From positions 1-37,951 of the forward strand of contig CAYMOV010000020.1 in the NCBI GenBank assembly GCA_964392085.1: a DNA stretch of 37,951 nucleotides, given 5' to 3'. The notes below the pieces were generated by a model. That model was given only the letters and a program-made list of their open reading frames with translations, ran no database searches and was not told the DNA's origin. How positions within the stretch are numbered: the stretch's first letter is position 1; every line of letters starts with the position of its first letter. Positions 6,773-14,876 of this stretch are shown here, one piece after another. The translations under genes were made by a program, and so were the position numbers. The stretch comes from CAYMOV01 sp964392085 (GTDB taxonomy: Bacteria > Oederibacteriota > Muellerivitia > Muellerivitales > Muellerivitaceae).

Positions 6773-8244
6773 GGCTTTCCCAAATGGTCAAAGCCGTGGA
6801 CGCGGTTTACCAGCTCGGGGACCCAAACCCGACCATCCGGGGCCTCTCGGAGGATTCCCGGACCGTCCGGAAGGGCGACCTTTTCTTCGCGATCCCCGGC
6901 GCCAAGGTGGATGGCGCATCCTTCGCCCGTTCCGCGCTTCGGCGCGGCGCGGCCGCCTTGGTGGTCCAGGATCGGCCCCTGGAGGGCGTTTCGGCGCCCC
7001 AGTTGGTGGTGCCGGACATCCGCCGGGCGCTCGCCGCGGCCGCCCATGCATTCTTCGGTCGGCCCTCCCGCCGCCTGTCGGTGATCGGGGTGACGGGCAC
7101 CAAGGGAAAGACCACGACGACCTACCTGATCCGGTCCCTGTTGGAGTCCGCGGGGCGGCCCGCCGGCCTCCTGGGGACCGTGGCCTATGAGACGGGGAAG
7201 CGCCGCGTGGACGCGCCCAACACCACCCCTTCCTCCCTGACCGTGGCGTCCCTCCTGGCGGAGATGGTTCGAAACCGCCGCCAGGCCTGTGTCATGGAGG
7301 TTTCGTCCCACGCCCTCGAGATGGACCGGGTGCGGGGCGTGGAGTTCCGCGCGGCTGTCTTCACCAACCTGACCCGGGAACACCTGGACTACCACCACAC
7401 CTTCGCCGCCTACTTCGCGGCCAAGCGACGCCTCTTCACGGAGTTCCCCTCGGTGAAGGTCCGCGTCGTCAACGCCGACGACCCTTGGGGCGCGAAACTC
7501 CTCGCCCAACTCGGCCGCAAGGCCGTGGGTTATGGGCTCAAGACCCGTTGCGCCTACCGGGCGAAGGATGTCCGGGTGGCGCCCCACCGGTTGTCCTTCC
7601 AGGTCGACGGCCACGCCTTCGAGGCCCCGCTCTCGGGCCATTTCAACGTCACGAACGCCCTGGCGGCCGTGACGGTCCTTCGGGAACTGGGACTTCCCTG
7701 GAACATCCTGGTGGAGGGCCTTCGCGAAGCACCGCCTCCCCCCGGGCGCTTCGAGCGGGTCGAGGCGGGTCAGCCCTTCACCGTGTTGGTGGATTACGCC
7801 CACAGCCCCGCGGCCCTGGAGGAAGCCCTGAAGGCCGCCCGGAAGTTGGCGGGGAAAGGGGGCCGGGTCCTCTCGGTGTTCGGATGCGGCGGGGACCGGG
7901 ACCGCACCAAGCGGCCGATCATGGGCCGCCTTTCGGCTTCCTTGGCGGACTTGTCCTTCCTCACCAGCGACAACCCCCGAACCGAGGACCCGAAGGCCAT
8001 CCTGAGGGAAGTCCTCGGGGGAATCCCGAAGGGCCTGCTTCGCAATGGGTCCCGACGGGTGTGGGTCGAGGTCGACCGCGCGGAGGCCCTCCGCTCCTGC
8101 CTCCAGAAGGCCCAGGCGGGGGACGTGGTCCTGGTCGCGGGGAAGGGCCATGAGACCTACCAGATCCTCGGGGACCGGAAGGTCCATTTCGACGACCGGG
8201 AGACCGTGAAACGCCTCCTGAAGAAGGTGGGACGCGCCTCATGA
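6769..8244 (+). CDS. murE: UDP-MurNAc-tripeptide synthetase MurE (meso-DAP type)
   Basis: Adds the third stem-peptide residue to UDP-MurNAc-L-Ala-D-Glu, using ATP in the cytoplasm. It is 491 residues. The Mur ligase P-loop GTKGKTTTT is at 110-118, the EVSSHAL and NLTREHLDYH motifs follow, and the C-terminal domain has DNPRTEDP starting at residue 401. The DNPR motif is the classic signature for meso-diaminopimelate as substrate (Lys-type enzymes differ here), so DAP-type peptidoglycan is inferred. Start: ATG 6769, overlapping the ftsI stop as ATGA; the frame is open further upstream but that part is ftsI read in another frame. It overlaps murF by ATGA. Confidence 0.96.
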   Translation: MRLSQMVKAVDAVYQLGDPNPTIRGLSEDSRTVRKGDLFFAIPGAKVDGASFARSALRRGAAALVVQDRPLEGVSAPQLVVPDIRRALAAAAHAFFGRPSRRLSVIGVTGTKGKTTTTYLIRSLLESAGRPAGLLGTVAYETGKRRVDAPNTTPSSLTVASLLAEMVRNRRQACVMEVSSHALEMDRVRGVEFRAAVFTNLTREHLDYHHTFAAYFAAKRRLFTEFPSVKVRVVNADDPWGAKLLAQLGRKAVGYGLKTRCAYRAKDVRVAPHRLSFQVDGHAFEAPLSGHFNVTNALAAVTVLRELGLPWNILVEGLREAPPPPGRFERVEAGQPFTVLVDYAHSPAALEEALKAARKLAGKGGRVLSVFGCGGDRDRTKRPIMGRLSASLADLSFLTSDNPRTEDPKAILREVLGGIPKGLLRNGSRRVWVEVDRAEALRSCLQKAQAGDVVLVAGKGHETYQILGDRKVHFDDRETVKRLLKKVGRAS

Positions 8245-9581
8245 GGGATTGGACGTTGCGGGAGGTGGCGGCGCTGACCGGGGGCCGCCTCGAGGGGAAA
8301 GGCGACCGGGTGGTGGAGGGCGTCTCCATCAACACCCGCACCCTCCAACGGGGCGACCTGTACGTGGCCCTGAGGGGAAAGCGGTTGGACGGCCACCGGT
8401 TCACGGCGGAGGCCATCCGCAAGGGGGCGGTGGGGGCCCTGGTGGAGAAGCCGGTCCGGGGCGTGAAGGGGGCCCAGGTCACCGTGGCCGACAGCGCCTT
8501 GGCCCTCGGGGACCTGGGACGGGCCAGCCGCCTCCAATGGAACGGCCCCTTGGTGGCGGTGACGGGAAGCGCGGGGAAGACGACGGTGAAGGACCTGGCG
8601 GGTTACCTGATGAACGGGGACCGGCCGACCCTCACCACGAGGGGGAACCTGAACAACCGGTTCGGACTGCCCCTGACGCTTTTGGGGCTGGCGCCGTGGC
8701 ACCGGGCCGCGGTGGTGGAGCTGGGGATCAACCATCCGGGTGAGATGGCCGAGCTCGCGGGGATCGCTCGGCCCGACGGGGTCGTGGTGACGATGATCGG
8801 CGACGCGCACGGCGGGAATTTCAAGGACCGGGCCCAGGTGGCCTCGGAAAAGTTGAAGGCTTTGGACGGAATCCGGAAAGGGGGCTGGGCCGTGATCAAC
8901 CAAGACGATCCGATGCTCCGGACCGCCGCGCGCCGCGCGGACGCCCTCACCTTCGGGTTGAAGGGCGGTGACGTGACCGCGGACGGCCTCCGGTTGGGAT
9001 CCGACCGGACCTTCTTCAACCTGAAGGCGGGATCCAAGCGCTACCCCACCTGGGTCCGCCTCCTGGGCGAGCACCACGTGATGAACGCCTTGGCCGCGGT
9101 GGCGGCCGCGATGCGGCTGGGCCTGTCGCCCGGCAAGCTGGCTTGGCGCCTCAAGGGCTTCCAGGCCCTCTCGCCCATGCGGATGCAGTTGGTGACCCGC
9201 CAGGGGACGCTTTTCGTGAACGACGCCTACAACGCCTCGCCGGACTCGATGGAAGCGGCCCTCACCACCTTCTCGCGGATCGAGGGTCCGGGTCGCCGGG
9301 CGGCGGTCCTGGGCGACATGCTGGAACTGGGCGCCCTCGGGCCCAGGGCCCATCGGACGGCTTTGGATCGGGCCTTGGAGCTCGGGCTGGACCGCCTGGT
9401 GGTGGTGGGGCCATTGATGGCCGCCGCGGCCCGTTCGGTCCGGGCCGATGACCGGGTGACGACGGTTCCGACGGCAGTGGAAGCGGGACGGTGGCTGAAA
9501 GCCTGGTCGCGCCGGGGGGACATGGTGTTGCTGAAGGGTTCCCGCGGGATGAGCCTCGAAAAGACCCTGGAGGCCTTCTGA
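8241..9581 (+). CDS. murF: UDP-MurNAc-tripeptide:D-Ala-D-Ala ligase MurF
   Basis: Adds the D-Ala-D-Ala dipeptide made by Ddl to UDP-MurNAc-tripeptide, using ATP. It is 446 residues, the usual length. The P-loop GSAGKTTVK lies at 109-117. ELGINHPGEM and NDAYNASPDSM are typical MurF sequences of the central and C-terminal domains, and LKGSRGMSLEK at the C-terminus is conserved in the family. It starts inside the murE stop (ATGA) and ends by a TGATG overlap with mraY, a one-base overlap that suggests reinitiation. Confidence 0.96.
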   Translation: MRDWTLREVAALTGGRLEGKGDRVVEGVSINTRTLQRGDLYVALRGKRLDGHRFTAEAIRKGAVGALVEKPVRGVKGAQVTVADSALALGDLGRASRLQWNGPLVAVTGSAGKTTVKDLAGYLMNGDRPTLTTRGNLNNRFGLPLTLLGLAPWHRAAVVELGINHPGEMAELAGIARPDGVVVTMIGDAHGGNFKDRAQVASEKLKALDGIRKGGWAVINQDDPMLRTAARRADALTFGLKGGDVTADGLRLGSDRTFFNLKAGSKRYPTWVRLLGEHHVMNALAAVAAAMRLGLSPGKLAWRLKGFQALSPMRMQLVTRQGTLFVNDAYNASPDSMEAALTTFSRIEGPGRRAAVLGDMLELGALGPRAHRTALDRALELGLDRLVVVGPLMAAAARSVRADDRVTTVPTAVEAGRWLKAWSRRGDMVLLKGSRGMSLEKTLEAF

Positions 9582-10669
9582 TGCTGTATCACCTTCTCTA
9601 CCCGCTGTCCGACAAGTTCTTCGGCTTCAACGTCTTCCGGTATGTGACCTTCCGGAGCGTGGGGGCCGCCGTGACGGCCTTCGCCCTCAGCCTCCTGCTG
9701 GGCACTTGGGTCATCGCCCGGCTGCGGGCCGCCCAACTGGGGGAGAAGATCCGCGTCGACGGTCCCGCCCAACACCAGGCCAAGGCGGGCACCCCCACCA
9801 TGGGGGGACTGTTGATCCTCATGGTGCTGGGCCTCTCCTGCCTGCTTTGGGTCCGGTGGGACAATCCCTTCCACTGGCTGGCCCTGTTCACCCTGGCCTG
9901 GTACGGCGCCCTGGGTTTCGCCGATGACTATATGAAGGCCGCCGGCATCGGGTCCCGCCGGGGAATCCCCTGGACCTGGAAAATCATCCTCCAAACCCTG
10001 GGGGCCATCCTGATCGTGGGCGTCTACATGGCGGTGTTGCCCAAGGACTTCGCCATGCACACCTCGGTCACCATCCCCTTCTATAAGCTTCCGCTGGACC
10101 TGGGGATCCTGTACCCGATCCTGGCGGTCCTGGTGGTGGTGGGCGCCTCGAACGCGGTGAACCTGACCGACGGGCTCGACGGCCTGGCCATCGGCCTCAC
10201 GACCTTCGCGGGGATGGCCTTCGCGGTCATCACCTATGTGTCCGGCAACGTGAAGTTCGGCGAGTACCTCAAGATCATCATCGTGCCGGGCGCCTCGGAG
10301 CTGACGGTGGTTTGCGCCGCTTTGGTGGGGGCCGGGCTGGGTTTCCTCTGGTTCAACGCGCCGCCGGCCCAGATCTTCATGGGCGACACGGGCTCCCTGG
10401 CCCTGGGGGGCCTGCTGGGCTCCATGGCGGTCATGGTGAAGCAGGAGTTCCTGCTGGTGATCGTGGGCGGGATCTTCGTCTTCGAGGCCCTGTCGGTGAT
10501 CCTCCAGGTGGCGTCCTTCAAGATGCGGGGCAAGCGGATCTTCAAGATGGCGCCACTCCACCACCACTTCGAGCTGTCCGGGGTGCCCGAGTCTAAGCTG
10601 ATCGTGCGGTTCTGGATCGTGTCCATCATCCTCACACTGATGACTTTAGCGACCCTCAAATTGCGTTAG
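9581..10669 (+). CDS. mraY: Phospho-MurNAc-pentapeptide transferase MraY
   Basis: Integral membrane enzyme that transfers phospho-MurNAc-pentapeptide to undecaprenyl phosphate, giving lipid I. It is 362 residues with about ten membrane segments. Visible signature residues: Asp115-Asp116 in GFADDYMK, NAVNLTDGLDGLA (191-203) with the catalytic-site Asp, FMGDTGSLALGG around Asp269, and the His triplet in PLHHHFE (327-329). Start: ATG 9581, inside the murF stop; a longer frame begins at 9491 but overlaps the MurF C-terminus. A 17-base gap separates it from murD. Confidence 0.97.
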   Translation: MLYHLLYPLSDKFFGFNVFRYVTFRSVGAAVTAFALSLLLGTWVIARLRAAQLGEKIRVDGPAQHQAKAGTPTMGGLLILMVLGLSCLLWVRWDNPFHWLALFTLAWYGALGFADDYMKAAGIGSRRGIPWTWKIILQTLGAILIVGVYMAVLPKDFAMHTSVTIPFYKLPLDLGILYPILAVLVVVGASNAVNLTDGLDGLAIGLTTFAGMAFAVITYVSGNVKFGEYLKIIIVPGASELTVVCAALVGAGLGFLWFNAPPAQIFMGDTGSLALGGLLGSMAVMVKQEFLLVIVGGIFVFEALSVILQVASFKMRGKRIFKMAPLHHHFELSGVPESKLIVRFWIVSIILTLMTLATLKLR

Positions 10670-10686
10670 AAGAAACGGGAGCTGGA

Positions 10687-12060
10687 ATGTACTTCGTCCA
10701 CAACAAGACCGTTGCGGTGGTGGGGCTTGGGCGCTCGGGTGTCGCGGCGGCCCGCCTGTTGTCCGTGCGTGGGGCCAAGGTGGTCGTGAGCGACGACAAG
10801 TCGCCGGACAAGCTGTCGGATTGGCTTGAACCCCTCAAGGGCCTGCCGGTCACGCTGGCCCTCGGCGGCATCACCCCCGAGGTCTTGGGTCGATGCGACC
10901 TGGTGGTGGTGTCCCCCGGGGTGCCGGCCCGACACCCGGCGCTGGAGTCGGCCCGCGCCCAGGGCATCCCCGTGATCGGGGAACTGGAACTGGCCTACGC
11001 CTTCTGCGCGGCGCCCCTGGTGGCCATCACGGGCACCAACGGCAAGACCACCACCACCGCCCTGACGGCCCACCTGATCCAGGCGGGGGGGAAGAAGGCG
11101 CTGGCCTGCGGCAACATCGGCCGGCCCTTCGCCGACGCGGTGTTCGAGCTGACCGCCGAGGATTGGGCCGTGGTGGAGGTTTCCAGTTTCCAACTCGAGA
11201 CCATGGTGAAGTTCAGGCCCCAGGTGGGGGCCCTGCTCAACCTGACGCCCGACCACCTGGACCGGCATGGGTCCATGCAGGCCTATGTTGAGGCCAAGGC
11301 CCGGCTTTTCGAGAACCAGGAGCCGGGGGACGCCGCCCTTCTCAATACCCGTGACAAGTACACCCCGCTCCTGTCCTCCATGGTGAAGTCGAAACTGCAC
11401 CTGTTCGGGTTCCCCGGGGGGGCGGGGATTGAGGACCGGCCCGGCTGTTACGTGGTGGGAGACCACCTGGAACTGTTCGGCCGCCGGTTGATGGCCGCGT
11501 CGGACCTGCGTCTGCCGGGCCCCCACAACCTGGAGAACGCCTGCGCGGCGGCCCTGGCGGCCTCCCTGGCCGGGGTGCCCGACGGGGTGTTGGCCACCGC
11601 CCTGGCGGAGTTCCACGCGGTGGAGCACCGATTGGAGGAGGCCGGGACCGTGGGTGGCGTGAGATTCATCAACGATTCCAAGGGCACCAATGTGGATTCG
11701 GTGGAGAAGGCCCTGATGAGTTTCGACCGGCCCCTGGTGCTGATCCTGGGGGGGCGCGACAAGGCGGGGGATTTCGCCGTCCTGGGGCCCCTGGTCCGCG
11801 AGAAGGTGACCCGCATCATCGCCCTGGGCGAAGCCAAGGCCAAGGTGGCCCGCCAGCTGTCGGACGCCGCGCCGGTGGTCGAGGCCCAATCGTTGGAGGA
11901 GGCGGTCCGGGGGGCCTACGCGGCCTCGGAGCCGGGCGGCACGGTGCTCTTCTCGCCGGGTTGCGCGAGTTTCGACATGTTCAAGAACTACGAGGACCGG
12001 GGCCGGCAGTTCAAGGCCCGGGTGAAGGACTTGGCGGAGGCGAAGGCGGCGAAAACGTAG
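10687..12060 (+). CDS. murD: UDP-MurNAc-L-alanine:D-glutamate ligase MurD
   Basis: Adds D-Glu to UDP-MurNAc-L-Ala in the cytoplasm. It is 457 residues. The N-terminal Rossmann motif VVGLGRSGVAA is at 11-21, the ATP-binding GTNGKTTTT at 116-124, then EVSSFQLE, LTPDHLDRHG and INDSKGTNVDS, all standard for MurD, and a C-terminal FSPGCASFDMF. The ATG at 10687 has a GGGAG-type ribosome site. The gene ends a tightly packed set (ftsL to murD); the next 367 bases are non-coding and structured, so ftsW may be expressed separately. Confidence 0.96.
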   Translation: MYFVHNKTVAVVGLGRSGVAAARLLSVRGAKVVVSDDKSPDKLSDWLEPLKGLPVTLALGGITPEVLGRCDLVVVSPGVPARHPALESARAQGIPVIGELELAYAFCAAPLVAITGTNGKTTTTALTAHLIQAGGKKALACGNIGRPFADAVFELTAEDWAVVEVSSFQLETMVKFRPQVGALLNLTPDHLDRHGSMQAYVEAKARLFENQEPGDAALLNTRDKYTPLLSSMVKSKLHLFGFPGGAGIEDRPGCYVVGDHLELFGRRLMAASDLRLPGPHNLENACAAALAASLAGVPDGVLATALAEFHAVEHRLEEAGTVGGVRFINDSKGTNVDSVEKALMSFDRPLVLILGGRDKAGDFAVLGPLVREKVTRIIALGEAKAKVARQLSDAAPVVEAQSLEEAVRGAYAASEPGGTVLFSPGCASFDMFKNYEDRGRQFKARVKDLAEAKAAKT

Positions 12061-12427
12061 ATCCACCACAGAGGCACCGGGCTTAGGCAAAACAAGATTT
12101 CACCACAGAGTCACACCCCGCGCTCATTTGAAACCTCAATGATCGCGGGGTAGTCCCGCCTCCATATCATGGAAAGCGGGCGGGACAGGGGCGCAGAGGA
12201 AAGGGCTTTAAAAGCAAACCTCGGAAAGGGGTTAAGGGAAAAAGAGACACAGGGCCGAAGGAAACGGCCTTGGAACAACTGAAGAGGTCCCGAACCAGGT
12301 TTTCGCGTTCGGATTCCAATCCTCCACACCACCAACACCTTTCTACACCTACGACGCCTGGGCTTGGAATCCGAACGGGGAAACCCGCAGATAAGACGGG
12401 GGAGTGAACCTCCCGGAGACGACGTCG
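12061..12427. repeat. Structured, repeat-bearing gap between murD and ftsW
   Basis: No gene is seen here. CACCACAGAG occurs twice in direct orientation (12064-12073 and 12101-12110); its reverse complement recurs after ftsZ. A hairpin pairs GTCCCGC (12153-12159) with GCGGGAC (12180-12186), enclosing a CCAT-ATC-ATGG stem (12162-12172). A perfect 14-bp inverted repeat pairs 12306-12319 with 12364-12377 and continues outward with one mismatch and one G-T pair to about 12300 and 12383. The last structure ends 45 bases before the ftsW start. Remnants of small palindromic elements, or a regulatory leader, are both possible. Confidence 0.6.
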
Positions 12428-13579
12428 ATGCGTTCTGAAGCCCAAAAACTGAACCCGCCGGACTTTCCGTTGTTCCTATTGGTCACGGTCCTCGCCTGCG
12501 TGGGCCTGATCATGGTGTACAGCGCGTCGGCCGTGTTGGCCGACGAGAAGTTCGGCTCCTCGACCCATTTCATCGGCCGCCAGCTCCTCTGGATGGCCGC
12601 CGGGGCCGTCGCGCTGATGGGGGCTTCCCGGGTGGACCTCGCGAAGATCCGGCCCCTGGCGGTGCCGGGCCTGTTCGTCGGGCTATTCCTCATGGGCCTG
12701 GTCTGCGTGCCGGGACTCGGCCGCTCCGCCGGCGGGGCCCAACGGTGGTTGAGGCTGGGGTTCTTCTCATTCCAACCCTCCGAGATCATGAAACTCGCCT
12801 GGGTGTTCTTCCTGGCCGACTCGTTGGACCGGCGGCGGGAGAAGCTCAAGGACCTGGGGGGGCTGGTGCCTTACCTGGTGGTCTTGGGGATCGCGGTGGG
12901 CCTGCTCCAGTTCCAGCACGACTTCGGTTCCGTGGTGATGTTGACGCTTTTGACCCTTGCGCTCCTTTTCCTGGCCGGGGTGCGGTGGACCTACTTCGCC
13001 CTGCCCCTGGCGGTGTTTTTGCCGGTCTTGTCGTACTTGGTGATGTCCTCCAGCTACCGCATGAGGCGCATCACGGCCTTCCTCAACCCCTGGGACGACC
13101 CCCTGGGGTCGGGGTTCCAGCTCATCCAAAGCCTGATCGCCGTAGGGTCCGGGGGGCCCCTGGGGGTGGGCCTTTCGAACTCCACGCAAAAGCTCTTCTA
13201 CCTGCCGGCGCCCCACACCGATTTCATCTTCGCGATCATCGGCGAGGAATTGGGCCTCTGGGGCACCCTTGGGGTCCTGGCGCTCTTCACGCTCTTCACG
13301 GCCCGGGGTCTCCAGGTGGCCGCCGCGGCCGGGCGGAAGTCCGACGGGCTTTTCGAGGGTCTCCTGGCCGCCGGGTTGGCCGGCATGATCGGGATCCAGG
13401 CCTTCTTCAACCTCGGGGTGGTGATCGGGCTCTTGCCGACCAAGGGCTTGCCCCTCCCCCTAGTGTCCTACGGCGGCACGTCCGTCCTGTTCACCTTGAC
13501 GGCGGTGGGCTTCCTGCTGAACGTCTCGCGCAGGGCGAAGGTCCATGGGGAGCGAAGCGGAGCTTCGCTAGAACAATAG
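12428..13579 (+). CDS. ftsW: Septal peptidoglycan glycosyltransferase FtsW (SEDS family)
   Basis: Polymerises lipid II at the septum together with FtsI. It is 383 residues with about ten membrane segments. YSASAVLA near the N-terminus, FQPSEIMKLAWVFFLAD, the large loop with HTDFIFAIIGEELG, and GLPLPLVSYGGTS near the end are SEDS hallmarks. The start is taken as ATG 12428, nine bases after GGAG (12415-12418), instead of the in-frame GTG at 12404. The last ten or so codons contain an 8-bp hairpin (13551-13569), so the C-terminal GERSGASLEQ is probably not ancestral sequence. Confidence 0.95.
   Translation: MRSEAQKLNPPDFPLFLLVTVLACVGLIMVYSASAVLADEKFGSSTHFIGRQLLWMAAGAVALMGASRVDLAKIRPLAVPGLFVGLFLMGLVCVPGLGRSAGGAQRWLRLGFFSFQPSEIMKLAWVFFLADSLDRRREKLKDLGGLVPYLVVLGIAVGLLQFQHDFGSVVMLTLLTLALLFLAGVRWTYFALPLAVFLPVLSYLVMSSSYRMRRITAFLNPWDDPLGSGFQLIQSLIAVGSGGPLGVGLSNSTQKLFYLPAPHTDFIFAIIGEELGLWGTLGVLALFTLFTARGLQVAAAAGRKSDGLFEGLLAAGLAGMIGIQAFFNLGVVIGLLPTKGLPLPLVSYGGTSVLFTLTAVGFLLNVSRRAKVHGERSGASLEQ
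13551..13569. repeat. Perfect 8-bp hairpin inside the 3' end of ftsW
   Basis: AGCGAAGC (13551-13558) pairs with GCTTCGCT (13562-13569) around a GGA loop, ten bases before the end of the ftsW stop codon. It is not followed by a T run, so it is not a standard terminator. A simple-sequence patch of the AAAATTGA type follows at about 13580-13603, another repeat-like word not found in coding DNA here. Confidence 0.5.
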
Positions 13580-13659
13580 AAAATTGAGAATCGAAAATTG
13601 ACAGAAGCGCAGGCCCCGGGCGAGACGGGTTGGGCAGGATTCGACGACAAAGGGCGGGA

Positions 13660-14787
13660 ATGAAAGCCAAGAAGAAGACCGCCGGTTCCGGGGCCTGGAG
13701 GGTCCTGATCGCCGGCGGCGGCACCGGGGGCCACGTGTTCCCCGGGGTGGCCGTGGCCCGGACGGCGGTCCGGGAGGGGGCCGAGGTGCTCTTCGTGGGG
13801 CGCCGGGGCGGCAGCGAGGAACAGTGGCTCCGTGAGTCGGGGCTGCCCTTCACGGGGTTGGCCGCCTCGGGGATGCCCCGGTCCCTTTGGCCGGCCGATT
13901 GGCTCAAGTTCACCGTGAACACGGTGGCGGGGTTGGTCGGGGCCCAGGCGGTGCTTTCGCGGTTCAGGCCCCAGGTGGTGTTCTCCACCGGGGGGTACGC
14001 CTCGGCGGCCGTGAGCTTCTCGGCGGCCCTGCGGGGGATTCCGGTGGTGCTGTTGGAGCCCAACGTGAAGCCGGGCCTGGCGGCGAGGTTCCTGGCTCCC
14101 TTCGCCAAGCGCGTGGTGGTGGGGTTCGAGGAGACCCTGAAGCGGTTCTCCAAGAAGAAGACGGTATGGACCGGGATCCCGGTTCGGGAAGAGATCCGGA
14201 CCGCCGAGCGGGAGCCGTCGCTCAAGGCCTTCAAACTGAAGGAGGGGGCCAAGACCCTGTTGTTGCTGGGGGGGAGCCAGGGCTCCCGGGGCCTGAACAC
14301 GGTGTTCTTGGAGGCCATCCGGTTCATGGGGGAGGGGGTCCAGCCGGCCCAGTTCATCTTCATGACGGGGCGGAACGACTTCAAGGAGACGACGGACCAG
14401 CTGGAAAAGTGCCCCTTGCAAGTGGTGACGCGGCCCTTCATCACCAACATGCACGAGGCCTACGCGGCCGCGGACCTGGTGGTGGGACGGTCGGGGGCCA
14501 TGACCTGCGCCGAGACGGCGGCCCGGGGGTTGCCGGCGGTGTTCGTGCCCTACCCCTACGCGGGGATGCACCAGGAGGCCAACGCGCGGGCCCTGGAGAA
14601 GGCCGGGGCGGCCCTGGTGATCGACCAGAAGGACGCGGCGGAGGGACGGTTGCTGGAGACCCTGATCGCCTTGGTGAACGACGCTGACCGGTTGGCGGCC
14701 ATGGCCGAGGCCAGCCGGAGGGTGGGGAAGCCGGAGGCGGCGGAGACGATCGCCGCGATCCTGAAGGAATTGGCGACGAAGCGCTAG
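13660..14787 (+). CDS. murG: Lipid II synthase MurG (GlcNAc transferase)
   Basis: Transfers GlcNAc from UDP-GlcNAc to lipid I on the inner face of the membrane, giving lipid II. It is 375 residues. The first glycine-rich loop GGGTGGH is at 19-25 and the second, GGSQGSRGLN, at 204-213. RSGAMTCAE and the PYPYAGMHQEANA stretch near the C-terminus form the UDP-sugar site of the GT28 family. Start: ATG 13660 with AGGGCGGG upstream; the in-frame TTG at 13630 has no ribosome site. An 89-base repeat-like spacer follows before murC. Confidence 0.96.
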   Translation: MKAKKKTAGSGAWRVLIAGGGTGGHVFPGVAVARTAVREGAEVLFVGRRGGSEEQWLRESGLPFTGLAASGMPRSLWPADWLKFTVNTVAGLVGAQAVLSRFRPQVVFSTGGYASAAVSFSAALRGIPVVLLEPNVKPGLAARFLAPFAKRVVVGFEETLKRFSKKKTVWTGIPVREEIRTAEREPSLKAFKLKEGAKTLLLLGGSQGSRGLNTVFLEAIRFMGEGVQPAQFIFMTGRNDFKETTDQLEKCPLQVVTRPFITNMHEAYAAADLVVGRSGAMTCAETAARGLPAVFVPYPYAGMHQEANARALEKAGAALVIDQKDAAEGRLLETLIALVNDADRLAAMAEASRRVGKPEAAETIAAILKELATKR

Positions 14788-14876
14788 GAACGCGGATGGC
14801 GGATAGCGGTTGGCGGATGGGACGACTTTCAACGATAGGCCGGGAAACGGCCTCTGGATCAGAGGGAAACGACAAG
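14788..14876 (+). repeat. Simple-sequence spacer and possible murC leader hairpins
   Basis: The first part is an imperfect tandem of GCGGATGGCGGATAGCGG-like units. Two short helices then share bases: AGGCC 14837-14841 with GGCCT 14849-14853, or CCTCTG 14851-14856 with CAGAGG 14860-14865. The second helix would cover the AGAGGG ribosome site of murC. The helices are short, so a switch is only a possibility. Confidence 0.35.

Noticed and set aside
12111..12338. Minus-strand frame between murD and ftsW
   Set aside because: The product is not protein-like and the stretch is filled with inverted repeats.
14788..14830. CRISPR-like or true tandem array in the murG-murC spacer
   Set aside because: Only a few imperfect units without spacers; simple-sequence DNA is the better reading.
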